Position numbers and translations under genes: made by a program. Of a stretch of DNA of 64,000 bases, positions 25,927 to 37,416 are shown one piece after another (positions within the stretch are counted from its first letter, which is position 1; each line of letters starts with the position of its first letter). The notes under the pieces are model-generated. The model saw only the letters and a list, made by a program, of their open reading frames with translations, did not search any database and was not told where the DNA came from. This DNA is from Parachlorella kessleri (Eukaryota; Chlorophyta; Trebouxiophyceae; Chlorellales; Chlorellaceae). The stretch spans positions 24,810 through 88,809 of the forward strand of contig BBXU01001708.1 in the NCBI GenBank assembly GCA_001598975.1. Reading direction: 5' to 3'.

Positions 25927-28081
25927 ATGGCATGCACAGGAGGTGGTGGCAGAAAGCGCACCAGCTTTGCGCTGCTGCCCCACGGTGTAGTGTCGTACAT
26001 ATACGGCGCGCACTACAAGAACAACAAGGAGGAACTGGCCTTCGTCATAGGCGCCAAGGACAGGTGGGCCCTGAATTCATGATCAGCCCAGCATTCGACC
26101 GACTGATGAGACCTGCTGAAACTCACTACTGACCAACAAGCAAGCGCTTGCTGGACTTTCGCAGGCTGCGGGGGCTCGCGGTTTGCAAGGCCTGGAGGGC
26201 AGAACTTGCTGGCAGCCCCTTGCCTGTCCTCTTGGTGGAGGGCCCTGACCACAGAGGCGAGGACCAGGCACTGAGTGCAGCCTTGGAGTGGGCAGCACTA
26301 GCGCGTCCCCGCATACAGCGGCTTGTGGTGGAGACCAAGGGGTTCTGGACCGCCAAGATGAGGCCTGGCGACGACTTGGATGCCCTTGAGAGGCAGTTTG
26401 GGTTTCCCCCGCCGTAGCACACAGACTGGAGAACGAGAATCAACCCACTAGTGTATGACCTGCTGCGCTCCCTCCAGGATCCGGTGAGTTGTCTAATGTA
26501 TGAGTAATAGCAGCAGTCGCCGCGGGCCAAGTCTTGCAAGGCCCGCCTGCCAGCGTCCACAGAGCCTCCTCTGGTTAGTGGGGCTTTGTGCTTGCAGCCA
26601 GCCAAGTGTGAAACAGTAGCTTTCTGCTGCTCCTGCAATGCGGGCTGCCCTGCTTTGCCTTCCCTTACATCCACTGTGGTCTATTGACATGGGTGGCTCT
26701 GATCTGTCAGTGCCTTGTGTGGCTCATGCCTGTTCCTGTAGGAACTGGACGGCAGGCGCTCACAACAGCTGCTGGAGCTGCACGTTCGCACCATGCCTGA
26801 CTACTCTTTGACGCCCGCATGGCCAGTTGCTGCCTTTCCCAACCTCCGGCGGCTCACTGCTTGGCAGTACGGCAATCACTCCACACTTGCACCATGGCTG
26901 CAGCAGCTGGGGTCGCTTCAGCACCTGCAGGACCTGGATCTCACCCTTCACGACGCCTATAGCTCTTCAGACCTCACGCCCCAGCTGCAGCTACCTGCCC
27001 TGCCGGCTGTGACACGGCTGAGCCTATTCTCTCTGGTGTTCAGCACCACTTTCCACATCTGCCTGGCAAACATACCGTTGCTGTCACAGCTGGAGATTGG
27101 TGGGTATGGCACAGTAGACCTAGCTGGTGACCGGGGCCAGGCAGCTGCCCAAGCAGGTTTAGTTGCCCGCGACAGCGGCAGCAGCAGCAAGAGCGGCAGC
27201 AGCAGCGCCGGGAAGCTCGTGTGGGCCAAGCTGTCAGTGACCCGCCTCATCGCTGACTTTTCGCTGATGCCGGCCCTAGCGCACCTGGAGGTCACTGTCA
27301 GGAGCTTGCCGGAGCTTGAGGGTGCCGCCAGCATCGCGGCAGCCACCGCCCTGACCCAGCTGCGGCTGCTTGACTCCTATGCCCTACCGGATTATAGGCG
27401 TGCTGCCTGGCCGCTGAAGCTCCTGCGCAGCCTGCCTCCTTCACTGCGAGCCTTGAGCGGGCCTAGCTGGTCTACTGAGCTGGCAGAGGCTGTAGGCGGG
27501 TTGACCCAGCTTCATGCTTTATCTGTGGCTTACCATGGCGAGGAGCCGACAATTCCTCCCCCAGAGGCCCCTCTGTGGCCCTCCCTGCGGGCGCTTCATA
27601 TCCCGGCTAACGCAGTGCCCCAGGTGCGAGTGCCAGATGTCGAGCGCAACTTGTCGCTGTCATCATGGCCATGCCGGCACATTGTAAAGTGTGCAATGCT
27701 GACATATTCGAAGGTCGCAGCTGTTAATGGTTGAGCCTGACAGGTGTGCGCTAGATGGCCTACTAGGATACAAGTTGGCATGGTTGCTCGTATCCACCCA
27801 TGCTGCATGTCGCACTTGTCGGGCTGCAGGAACTGAGGCATGCTTCGCGGCTGCAAGTGCTTAGCTTCCGGGCCAACCACTTGAGTGCTGACGACCTCTC
27901 CCTGCTGGCTACTCTGCCAGCGCTGCGCCACTTGCGGACAGAGGCATTGGGGATTGGCCCACAGGGGGAGGCCACCACCCGGCAGGCTCTACAGGGAGCG
28001 ATGCCGTGGCTGCAATCCATCGACACGGGAGACCTGGGGACGGAGGAGTTCTTCTCTGAGGCAATGGCATTGCTAGGCTGA
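25927..28081 (+). pseudogene. F-box-like/leucine-rich protein, tandem copy A, with in-frame TAG
   Basis: Four exons, 25927-26063, 26165-26483, 26742-27623 and 27830-28081, have the same lengths and phases as copy B, apart from short indels in exons 3 and 4. They would encode 529 residues. However, codon 26415-26417 is TAG where copy B has CAG, so translation would end after about 130 residues. The N-terminus ('ALLPHGVVSYIY' ... 'LRGLAVCKAWRAEL') resembles a divergent F-box, the Skp1-binding motif of ubiquitin ligases. The rest is leucine-rich with weak repeats such as 'LRRLTAWQYGNHSTL' and 'LRHLRTEALG'. The other exons remain open and the splice sites are intact, so the break looks recent, or is a sequencing error or a readthrough case. 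The F-box reading is tentative and no substrate can be inferred. Confidence 0.65.
26415..26417 (+). other. In-frame TAG in copy A (CAG in copy B)
   Basis: Copy A reads CCG CCG TAG CAC ACA GAC TGG. Copy B reads ACG CCG CAG CAC ACG GAC TGG. A single C-to-T change gives the stop, and homology continues without frameshift on both sides. Confidence 0.8.
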
Positions 28082-29066
28082 ACATCAGTGGTTGCGAGCC
28101 AAGCGTGTGGGTTGTCCGCCAAATTCCGGTCCTTGTGTTGGTGCTGCGCTTGGGGCTCTCTGGCACTTCGCAAGACGCCGTACTGATTTCAGACGTTGAT
28201 TTCAGACGTTGGCTTGAGCCACCGAGGGTTTGGTGAAGGCATGCTGTGCTGTGGCGTCGGGTGCAGGGCAAGGCTTCAGGGTCGCTTACCCGGTCCCTTC
28301 CTGTGCCTTGTCTCACTGAAGCCAGGCAGTGCTTGTGCACTATCTGCAGCTTAGGTCCCTGGCAGTTGTGCAATATCAGATCAGATCTTAGGCACCAAAC
28401 AGAGCAACTTGCCACCAGCCCCATCACAACAAACAGTTCTCCTCTCAGACTCAGGCTCATTCTGCATCCAGCCCTGTCAGTCCAGTCCAGTCCAGCCCAG
28501 CTCTACTCCCTGTTTGCACTACCTGCCACCCATGCTAAAAACAGTTCTGCTCTCAAACCCTGTTCACGTTACCTGTCACCCTAGCAAAAAAGACACAAGA
28601 GCATCTCTGCATAGACCCCTGTCAGCCCAGTATACCCGTACCTCCTCTCTGATCGCATTACCTGCCACCCTAAATAAGAAACTGCATACAGTCCAATATG
28701 CCCCCACCTCCTATCTGTCCGCATTGCCTCTACCAAATAACTGCGAGCTGCCGCACCCTGCTGCGAACTCGTTTATCCCAGCTGACAGGCAGGACAGAGT
28801 TTCGGCGTGTGGTACTCAACAGGCATGCGACAACTTGCACAGGGCAGGAAAGCTCCTCCTGTTCATCTCAGCAGTGAGACACCAAGTCATCCTCCCTCAA
28901 GCCCCGCTACCTGACCATGGTTAAGCAAACCTCTACATCGCGCTGTGTGCCACGTCAGAGTGACTCAGCTCGGCCCCTCGAGGTTGTGTTCTACCTTACT
29001 CATGCGCTCCTATCCCACTGTACGTCTCAAGTCTCATTCACCACGAAGTTTGCTATAACGCACGTC
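28082..29066. other. Spacer between tandem leucine-rich copies, carrying a dispersed repeat
   Basis: No gene is seen. The spacer contains the 3' flank of copy A, a dispersed repeat (28448 to about 28770, listed separately) and, from about 28741, the upstream flank of copy B, which matches the flank of copy A. Confidence 0.6.
28448..28770 (+). repeat. Dispersed repeat, longest copy in the window
   Basis: A C/T-rich repeat contains several degenerate internal units built around CTGTCAGCCCAGTAT, an ACCTCCT tract and CATTACCTGCCACCCT. The 45 bases at 28493-28537 are identical to 61321-61365, and the 20 bases at 28448-28467 are identical to 36844-36863. A diverged copy lies in reverse orientation near 35055-35160. 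No coding capacity or terminal repeats were seen. Confidence 0.65.
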
Positions 29067-31459
29067 ATGGAATGCACAAGGGATGTTGGCACAAAGTGCA
29101 CCAGCTTTGCGCTGCTGCCACCTGGTGTAGTGTCATACATATACAGCGTACGCATTAATAGCGTCAATGAGGAACCTGCCTTCGTTATAAGCGCCAAGGA
29201 CAGGTGGGCCCTGTGTCATCAGCCAGGCGTTGGACCGGCTGACGCCTGCTGGGATTCACTCACCAGATACAAAGACAATAGGGCACTTGCTGACTTTCGC
29301 AGGCTGCGGGGGCTTGCGGTTTGCAAGGCCTGGAGGGCAGAACTTGCTGGCAGCCCCTTGCCTGAACTCCTGGTGGAGGGACCTGGCCACAGAGGCGACA
29401 TTGAAACACCGAGTGCGCCCTTGACGTGGGCAGCACTAGCGCGTCCCCCCATACAGCGGCTTGTGGTGGAGACCAAGGGGTTCTGGACCGCCACAATAAG
29501 GCTTGCCGACGACTTGGACACCCTTGATATGGAGTTCTCTTACCCCACGCCGCAGCACACGGACTGGAGAACGAGGATCAACCCACTAGTGTATGACCTG
29601 TTGCACTCACTCCAAGATCCGGTAGGTTGGCGTTCTGGGTGATTCTAAGCAGCATTCACCACTGGCCACACTTGCACGGACCTTTTGCCAGCATTTACAG
29701 AGATACCTCCGCTGTTTGGAGAGCTCTTTGCCTGGAGCCAGCCAAGTGCGAAACTGTGGCTTTCTGATTGGTCGCGCGGTGCTGCGCGGCAGATTGCCTT
29801 GCCTTGTCTTCCCTTACCTCCACTGAGGTGTAACATTACGGTGGCTCTGACTTGTGGATGGCTCATGCCTTCTCCTGCAGGGACTGGACGGCAGGTGCTC
29901 AGAACCGCTGCTGGAGCTGCACATTCGCATCATGCCTGACTACTCTCGGACGCCCACAATGCCAGTTGCTGGCTTCATCAACCTCCGGCGGCTCACTGTT
30001 TGGCAGTCGGGCGTTCCCTCCACACTTCAACCCTGGTTACAGCAGCTGGGGTCACTTCAGCACCTGCAGGACCTGGATCTCACCCTTCAGGACGCAGATA
30101 GCCCTTCACAGCTCAAACACCAGCTGCAGCTACCTGCCCTGCCAGCTCTGGCCCGGCTGCACCTATTCTCTTTGGTGTTCAAGTGCACCTTGCGCATCTG
30201 CCTGGCGAGTGTACCGCAGCTGTCGCATCTGGAGGTCAGTGGGTATGGCACAGTGGACCTAGCTGGTGACCAGGGTCATATAGCTCACCAAGCAGGTTTA
30301 GTTGCCGGCAGCAGCGGCGGCAGCGGCGGCGGCTGCAGCGGCGGCAGCGGCGGCAACGGCAGCAGCGGCGGCGGCAGCTGCAGGAGCGCCGGGAAGCTCG
30401 TGTGGGCCAAACTGGCAGGGACGCACCTTATTGCTGACTTTGCGCTGATGCGGGCCCTGGCGCACCTGGAGGTCACCGTCCAGGTGCGGGAGCTTGACGG
30501 TGCCGCCAGCATCGCGGCAGCCTCCGCCCTGACCCAGCTGCGGCTTTTTGACTCGTATGCCCTTCCGGACTACGAGCGTGCTACCTGGCCGATGGAGCTG
30601 CTGCGTAGCCTGCCTCCTTCACTGCGAGCCCTAAGCGTGCCCAGCTGGTCCAGTGAGCTGGCAGAGGCTGTTGGCGGGTTGACCCAGCTTCATGCTTTAT
30701 CTGTGGCTTACCATGGCGAGGAGCCGAAAATTCCTCCCCCAGAGGCCCCTCTGTGGCCCTCCCTGCGGGCGCTTCATATCCCGGCTAACGCAGTGCCCCA
30801 GGTGCGAGTGCCAGATGTCGAGCGCAACTTGTCGTCGAACTCCATCATGGGCGTGACGGCGCATTGTACAGTGTCTTAAGTACCAAGCTGAGGGCGTTGG
30901 GGCTCATCAGACAGCGTGACAAGTTACAAGGGCATGCCAAGGGGACTGGAGGGCCCTAGAAGTCGAAATTTGGTTTGGTGGTGCTGTCCTGCCCGAAGCC
31001 ATGCGTCCTGCTTGCACAGCTGAACAGGCTCCAGTGCTAGAATGGAGTGGGATTTTGTGTGGTGGACTACTGACATGTTGGGACAGTCATACCTCACAGC
31101 TCTTAATAACAGAGACTAGTGGGAGTGTACTAGGTGGGGTCTATCGGCAACAAAAGTCAGCATGGTTGCTCTTATCCACCCATGCTGCATGTCACACTTG
31201 ACGGGTGCAGGAACTGAGGCATGCTTCGCGGCTACAGCTCCTTAGCTTCCGGGATAGCCAATTGAGTGCTGATGTCATCTCCCTGCTGGCTACTCTGCCG
31301 GCGCTACGACATGTGCGCTACGAGGCATCGGCGAGTTGCTCACAGGGGGAGGCCACCCGGCAGGCTGTACAGCGAGCCGTGCCGTGGCTGCAATCCATCT
31401 GCATTGGAGACCTGGGGGCGGAAGCATTTTTCTCTGAAGCGCTGGCATTGCTAGGCTGA
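29067..31459 (+). CDS. F-box-like/leucine-rich protein, tandem copy B
   Basis: Four phase-consistent exons, 29067-29203, 29303-29621, 29881-30801 and 31211-31459, give 541 residues with no internal stop. The N-terminus ('ALLPPGVVSYIY' ... 'LRGLAVCKAWRAEL') resembles a degenerate F-box, and the remainder is leucine-rich ('LRRLTVWQSGVPSTL', 'LSHLEVSGYGTVDLA', 'LSADVISLLATLPALRHV'). A Gly/Ser-rich spacer at about 30304-30390 is expanded relative to copy A (a Ser/Gly run there). The ATG at 29067 is kept at the same place in both copies. The gene lies 3140 bases downstream of copy A in the same orientation. F-box plus leucine-rich proteins usually act as substrate receptors of SCF ubiquitin ligases; that role is inferred from weak similarity. 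Confidence 0.7.
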
Positions 31460-32193
31460 ACAGCACTGGCTGCGAGGCTAGTGCCTGTTTCGTCTGCCAA
31501 GTGTCGGTCCTGTTTTAGTGCTCCAATCGAGGCGCTCTGGCGCATGTACAGGACTACGGACTGATTTGTGGTTGTGTTCGTGAAAGCTGCCTGGCTTGAT
31601 GGGATGGCTTAAGGCGTATGAAAGTGGGCTGGAAGCTTCGAAGGGCAGGGCAGCAGAGGGGTGGCTGCGTCCCTCAAGGTTGAAGAGGCGCCACGCATCC
31701 AAACAAGCAGGACAATGCTGGAAACACAGCACGGGGGCCGGGAGTCACAGTTATCGGTGGTGGTCGCATTGCCTGCCACCACTGGTAGCCATGCTAGCAC
31801 TGAAAACAACGTGCGAGAGGGTCTTTGATGGCAGTACTGGCAGGGGCCTGTGCTGGTTTTGGGCGGCCAGAGGGGCTGCAGAAGGGCCCAGCATGCTAGC
31901 ATTCATGTAAGGTCATCAGTACATGGGATGTGAGCCATTGGGGAGGCATGGGAAGGTAGCACCGATGCGAGAAAGGTGGGTTCGCCACCCACTGCGCAAG
32001 GTATCTCTTGAATCCTGCATCCATGCATGCCATTACGTAAACCTAATGACCAAGAGATGTCCCAAGCCAGTATCGATTCATCAGGAGAATCCTCCAGCCA
32101 GACTCGCTTTGAATTGTCATTCCCCTGAAGTGCTTGATAATCCCCACTGCACAGGCGCAGTTACTCTAGCCAGGGACACCCCACTGCACAGTC
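31460..32193. other. Intergenic region between leucine-rich copy B and the BAR-domain gene
   Basis: No gene is seen. A TGTAA at 31906-31910 could be the poly(A) signal of copy B, although it is about 450 bases from the stop. The last 150 bases are the upstream region of the BAR gene; CCCCACTGCACA occurs twice at about 32144-32190. Confidence 0.5.
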
Positions 32194-34210
32194 ATGGGGC
32201 TTTTCGGTCCGAAAGTGGCAGCCAACCCCCGGTGCGCAGTTGCGCTCAAGGAGGCAACGGATTTCCTCGCCAGGTTGCAGCGCGTTGAGAAGGACCTGCG
32301 CACGCTCCACAAAACCGCCGATGTAAGGCTGTGCGGAGTGTCAGCTGCACTTTGTTGCCGGCCGTCGAAGTTGTCACCGACTGTGTGTCGCCGTTGGGGG
32401 GGAAGGTGGACGCTCTGGAGCGGTGGCAGGCAAACCCTTACAGGGGTCACAGTCTGCCCAACATGTATGGCCCCCTGTGCCTGCTCCTGCAGACAACACT
32501 GGCAGGCTGCAAGGATGTAATGAATGCACCCCTGCCGCACGTCTATGAGGAGACTGCATCTGCCAGCGGTGGTGCCGTCAAATCACTGGAGAGCATTGGC
32601 GGCCCGGGCTTCTCGCCCGAACAGATGCTGCGGGTACGGGGCCTGCCTTTTTGCTTGGCCTTTTTGCTTGGTGCCTGGACAAGGCTGGTTGGCTGTTCGA
32701 ATTCTTCCTTAACTTAGCGCTCTGTCAGCTGTTGAATGTTACGGAAGGATATATGGACGAAGGTGGCCCCTCCCTCTGCTATGTAGTGGCCTAGCCTCTG
32801 TGTTTGTGAGTTGACCACTCCTGAACCTGGGCTTCCGGTTGAGCTTTGGCGCTGCTCCGTCTCACCAAGGGTTGTCTGCGTTGCAGTACACAGTGGAGCT
32901 GAACCAAGCCATGCAGAGTCAGGTGAGCACCCGGGCACCCATTACCAAGTGTGTGACACATCATATGCTCTCTGTGCATATCACGATGTGCACATCCAGT
33001 CACATGCATCAGTGACATCAGCCCTCAGTCCAGGGTATTTAAATGCGCCCACATGTGGTTGCTTCGTGGTGCAGGTGTTTGCGCCGCTGCAGCAGTGGGC
33101 CAATAGCCACAAGGATGCCGTGGTAAGTTGCTAGTTCCCCACGCCTTGATTGCTCGTAGGCGTCCAACAGAAGTAGGTGGCTTATTTGGCACCTACCCGT
33201 CGCCCTGGCTCCTACCGAGCCAGCGACACTCACCCCAAGGGTTTCCTGGCAGCCCTTTTGCTCTCCTTTTGGTGCCTCTTAAGTTTGGTGAGTGCACAGC
33301 AACAGTGCTCGCGTCCGGCCTGCTCGCCTGGGTGCAGCTGCGACAAAAGAACGTGGACAAGCTGTGGGCGGAGGTGGATGCGCGGCGGACCAAGGTCCAG
33401 GGGCTCAAGGACAATGTGGACAAGCTGCGCGGCAAGGTAGGTAGGAGGAGCAGCGGCGGGCTGTGCGCGTGGCTAACATCTTCTCTTACCAGCTAGAGAT
33501 GGCCTGGTGGTCGCAGCTATGCTGGAACCCCTGCCAAGGGCGCGTCCAAGTGTATTATGAAGACACTCGTATAGCATGGGCTCCCTCTTAATCCCCAGGA
33601 TGCCCCTGTCCCCTCCCTCACCATGCAAGCTCCGTGTGTGCTCTCCCGCCCTCCCAACCCAACCCAACCCCTGGTTGCAGGGTGACGCCAAGTCTGCTCT
33701 CAAGCTTGAGGAGGCCACCAAGACGCTGCAGCACAAGGAGGCCAAGCTTACCTGTAAGTGGCCCTGGCATGGTGGTGGTGGCTTAGTGCTTGGTGACAGC
33801 TGGCTAGCTTGCTGAGTGCCGGTCGGCGGCCCTACAGCCCAGCCCGCAGCATCACCGGCCTGTGGCCTACTGCTCACGTTGGGCTCCACCACGTGATGCC
33901 AAGAAACATCTTGAGGGCACCGAGCTAAACTTAGTCCTGTACCTGTCTGTGTGTCACTGCGCGATGTTGGGGAAGGGCCGGCTTCGAAACAAATCCTGCA
34001 GTCAGTGAAGGTGCCGCGGTTTGTGTGTGCAGTGGCCACCGCCCGGTATGAGGAGGAGGAGGCTGAGCAGTACGCCAAGCTGTGCGTGCTCATTAAGGAC
34101 GCCGTCTTCCTGCGGGCATTCATTAAGACGGCACTGGCTCAGGTGGGTCCCGGGCGCACGTCTGCACTCTGAGACTTAATTCTCTGAGACTCAACTGGAC
34201 AGCTTGCAGC

Positions 34211-34243
<33 letters not shown>

Positions 34244-34880
34244 CTGGCAGGGGGTTCGCCCTGTCTTCCTTGCCCCTGCCCTGGGCCAGTCTGCTGTGCA
34301 CCACCTCCCCCCCCCCCCAGCCGCCGCCTGCAATCCGCACCGCGCCCACCACAACGCCTGGCTGCACATCGTAGCCCGTCCGTCCGTCCGTCTGTCTGCC
34401 CGTAACCTGCCCTGCAAAGTTACTGCTGCGTGTGCGCTTGTGCAGATAGCCCAGGCGTTGTCGGGGGCCAGCGAGTCCATGGTCACCTTCCTCCCTGAGG
34501 ACCCCGGCCAGCAGGCGGCCCTCTCGCAGCAGCAGGCGGCTGTGGCCGTGTCGGGCATGCCCCCCCAGGCCCCCGTCCAGATGGCCCTGGTGCACCAGAA
34601 CACCATGGGCGGCCCCGGCGCCGGCGCCGGTGGGGGCTACCCCCAGGGCGCCGCCGCCATGGGCCCCGGCGGGGGCCCCACCATGGTGGCGCACCAGCAG
34701 TCCATGGTGGCGCACCCGCAGCCGGGTGGTGTGGTGCGGCAGCCGTCGCAGGACGTGGGCGCCGCGCAGGCGTGGGGCCCGGGGGGCCAGATGGCCGCCG
34801 GGGCGCCGCCGCCGGGTGCAGGGATGGGGGCCTACGGCCGGAGCTTTGGCCGGTCGCCAACCATGTCGGCTCAGCAGTGA
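32194..34880 (+). CDS. BAR-domain protein (amphiphysin/Rvs161-like)
   Basis: Eight exons join in phase to 385 residues: 32194-32322, 32406-32633, 32887-32922, 33075-33122, 33338-33436, 33681-33753, 34033-34142 and 34446-34880. The acceptor at 32405 is the weakest. The start 'MGLFGPKVAANPRCAVALKE' leads into about 260 residues of charged amphipathic helix, including 'VDKLWAEVDARRTKVQGL', 'KLEEATKTLQHKEAKLT' and 'RYEEEEAEQYAKLCVLI'. These match BAR domains, whose curved dimers sense or bend membranes in endocytosis and trafficking. The C-terminal 120 residues are Gly/Pro/Gln/Met-rich and probably disordered; no SH3 domain is seen. The alternative is a coiled-coil protein of other function, but the overall pattern favours BAR. 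Confidence 0.8.
34211..34243 (+). repeat. (ATG)11 microsatellite in the last BAR-gene intron
   Basis: Eleven perfect ATG units lie between the exons ending at 34142 and starting at 34446. The run gives a false poly-Met open frame. Confidence 0.95.
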
Positions 34881-35900
34881 CCCGGCTGCCAAGCGGAGCT
34901 TGCTCTGGGGGCAAGCAGTGGGTGTTGCCTGTAGGCAGGCGGTGGGACGGCTGGCTTGGCTAGGTTAGCAGTCAGTGGCTGGGGTGGCTACCACTGGGGC
35001 AGATGGGCACACTGGAGACGTGGATGGAGGTTGGTGCGTGGTGGTAGGGGCGTGGAACGGGGGTTTGGGTTTTGGTGAAGGTGGTAGGAATGCGAACAGA
35101 GGTGAGGTAGGTTCGTACTGGACTGACAGGGCTGTTTGCATTTGTGCTCGGCTACTTATTGGCTGGATGCCAGTTGTTAGCTGGGGTGCTGGCTGGTGAG
35201 GTGTTGCTAGGTGCAGCAAAATGTGGAGGGCAGCTTTTTGCTCGGTGGTTGCGTAGGCACTGTCGCAGGCTCGGCATGCGTGCTACCGGAAAGCCAGCGC
35301 AACGGGCCATGTGCCTCTCTCTCGTGACAGATACCGCAGGTTGCCGCTGACTTGTGCTGCATTCCATTTTGATCAAGTTAACATATTGTGGCGCTGTGCT
35401 TTGCGTCATTTCTTTGCATCAGCACTTATCCTGTTTCAGATCCCAATCCGCTTGCTTGTCTTTTGGTGGGAAGCTTTGGCCTGCCCGCTGCAAGGGTTGA
35501 CCAAGTGGTCTCTTGCTCAAGCTGTGTGTGCTGCCTTTGTGCGATTGCGGCACAGGCCTCTGGGCTGTTGTGCTACAGGCGTTTGTGTGACTGTGTGTGT
35601 TGACCCTTGGTTGCTGAGTTGTACATTGCCCATTCCCTCCCATCACCTCATCTTTGTGATGATTGACATCCACCTCTCCTAGCTCAACATTCCATCACAC
35701 AGAGGATACCAGACTTCGAGTTGCAGGGTGAAGGGCATCTGGCTTGTGTATGACCGTGATTTCTCACAGGCACAGTAATTGAAATGAGTCCAGTCATGAA
35801 ATGCCTGCCTGCGTGCCTGCCTATATCAAGTGCGAACACTGGCCCCTTTTCAACTCTGATTATCAGAAGCCTGAAGGGCCCCTGCGCCACCAGCTAGGCT
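34881..35900. other. Convergent 3' region between the BAR and TMEM14 genes
   Basis: Both neighbours end here (BAR on +, TMEM14 on -). No additional gene is seen. Around 35055-35160 a diverged, reverse-oriented copy of the dispersed repeat is present. Confidence 0.55.
35055..35160 (-). repeat. Diverged reverse copy of the dispersed repeat
   Basis: The reverse complement reads CAGCCCTGTCAGTCCAGTAC, then an ACCTCTGTTCGCATTCCTACCACC tract, paralleling the repeat units at 28448-28770. Similarity is clear but imperfect, so the ends are approximate. Confidence 0.5.
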
Positions 35901-37416
35901 TCACCGGCCTCCCGGCGGCACCGTCGGCCCCCCGCCGCCTGGGTACCCCCCCGGCAGCACCCTCCGCTGCGGCGGTGGCGGCGGCTGCAACACACGCTCG
36001 GGGATGCCGAACGCCGCCCCCGCCCCCGGGGGCCCCTCTGCCCCCGGCCCTCTGCTGCCCGCTCCCAACGCTGGTGCATGCCCCAGGTCGGTCGCCGCTG
36101 CCACCGCTGCCTGCTGGGGGCTTTGCCCCAGGTGGCGGTAGTGCTCACGCAGGAGGCGCTCCGCTTCCTGCACCCGCGCCGACTCGAAGGACCGCCACTC
36201 CACCCACTTGGCAAGGTGGTAGGCTGAGGAAAGGCCGCCCAGCGCGGCCAGCATGGCGCCACCTGGCCCCACCTGGAGGTGCGCACGACAAGGCAGCAGG
36301 CTCAGCACACGGCAAGTAGCAGGGTGGTGGGTATCGGCGGAGGATCGAGGTATCTTGAGCGGACAGTCAGCCGGCCTTGTAGGCACTATCCAGGGTACAC
36401 CTGTATCCCCCAACTGCAGCAGGCAGCATCTGTATCAAGACACTCTGTCCCTGGCGGTTCCACGGAACAGATTCGTGCCCTAAGAGCCCACCGCAACCAC
36501 ACATGCCACGGCCATCCCCACCAAGTGGGGGCAGGCGCTTACATAAGGGTTGGCGCCAGCCCGGTACCCCATGGCGCCACCGAACATGACGCTGCCCAGG
36601 AGGGCTATCTGGTGTGCAATCTCATGGTTCTCCGGCTTCTGGCTCTGCAAATCAGCACAGCAACCACAGGTGGTCCTGACCCCCGTGGAGCACGAGACCA
36701 TTGTAAATGTTCCCAGCAGCGCGCAACCACAACTCAAGGGCGACAACATGGCTGGAGTACTGCCATGCTCTCTGCTAACGATGCCTCTTCCAGTGGCCTT
36801 AGCTTATGTTGGGGAGAGAATTACTGGCTCAGAACTCAGGCAAGACTCAGGCTCATTCTGCATTCAGCCGTGTCAGCCCAGTACCTCATCCTGCTTGCAT
36901 TATCTGCCACCCTCAATAAATAGGACATCTCGTTCTTTTGGCCATCAAGGAACGCTGGCAGAAAAGGCAGCTTGGGTCGCAGTCATACTGAGACGCACGC
37001 AGGCATTGCCAAATGCAGGGAGCTGCTGCTTACTGCAGGATCCCAAAGGTGACGCTTTCTCACCGCGATCATGGCTCCAGAAACCCCAAATACGGCTCCA
37101 AGTCCACAGCCAGCTATAAGCTGCAGGTGTTGGGCATACAGGAGGCTCAGTGAAGTTAGAAATGCTTACAGCCTGAGCGCAACAGGACTGGCAATACCCA
37201 ACATAGGACACTTGCCAGCTTTCATAATAGAAGGTCCATCACTCCTGCTTGTTGGAAGCAACTTGAATCACCACTCACCCCTGCCATGCTGCGCTTTGTT
37301 GTGTAAGCACTAATGCCGCCCACCGTTGTAACAAACCCCATCATCCACGACAAATCGGGGCTGTCATCTGGCCGGTTTGTCCCTGCTGTTGCCTTCCTAC
37401 ATACCGACACAGCCAT
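35901..37416 (-). CDS. TMEM14-family small multi-pass membrane protein
   Basis: Four exons on the minus strand, 37416-37279, 37120-37064, 36644-36543 and 36272-35901, are all phase 0 and encode 222 residues. Residues 20-125 match the TMEM14 pattern of Gly-rich helices: 'MMGFVTTVGGISAYTTKRS', 'LIAGCGLGAVFGVSGAM', 'ALLGSVMFGGAMGYRAG' and 'GPGGAMLAALGGLSSAY'. Animal TMEM14C is a mitochondrial inner-membrane protein needed for heme synthesis, and plant relatives (FAX proteins) export fatty acids from plastids. Which role applies here is not decidable. The last 90 residues ('WVEWRSFESARVQEAERLL' onward, then Gly/Pro-rich) are a soluble extension absent from short family members. A TTG codon precedes the chosen ATG; nothing suggests it is used. 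Confidence 0.8.
36840..36926 (+). repeat. Short copy of the dispersed repeat inside a TMEM14 intron
   Basis: GACTCAGGCTCATTCTGCAT (36844-36863) is identical to 28448-28467. A diverged unit ending TATCTGCCACCCTCAATAA follows. It lies in the intron between 36644 and 37064, antisense to the gene. Confidence 0.7.

Noticed and set aside
33473..34123. 216-codon minus-strand open frame
   Set aside because: It is antisense to exons and introns of the BAR gene, whose plus-strand exons join in phase.
34211..34405. Open frame starting with eleven Met codons
   Set aside because: This is an (ATG)n microsatellite in an intron, not a protein start.
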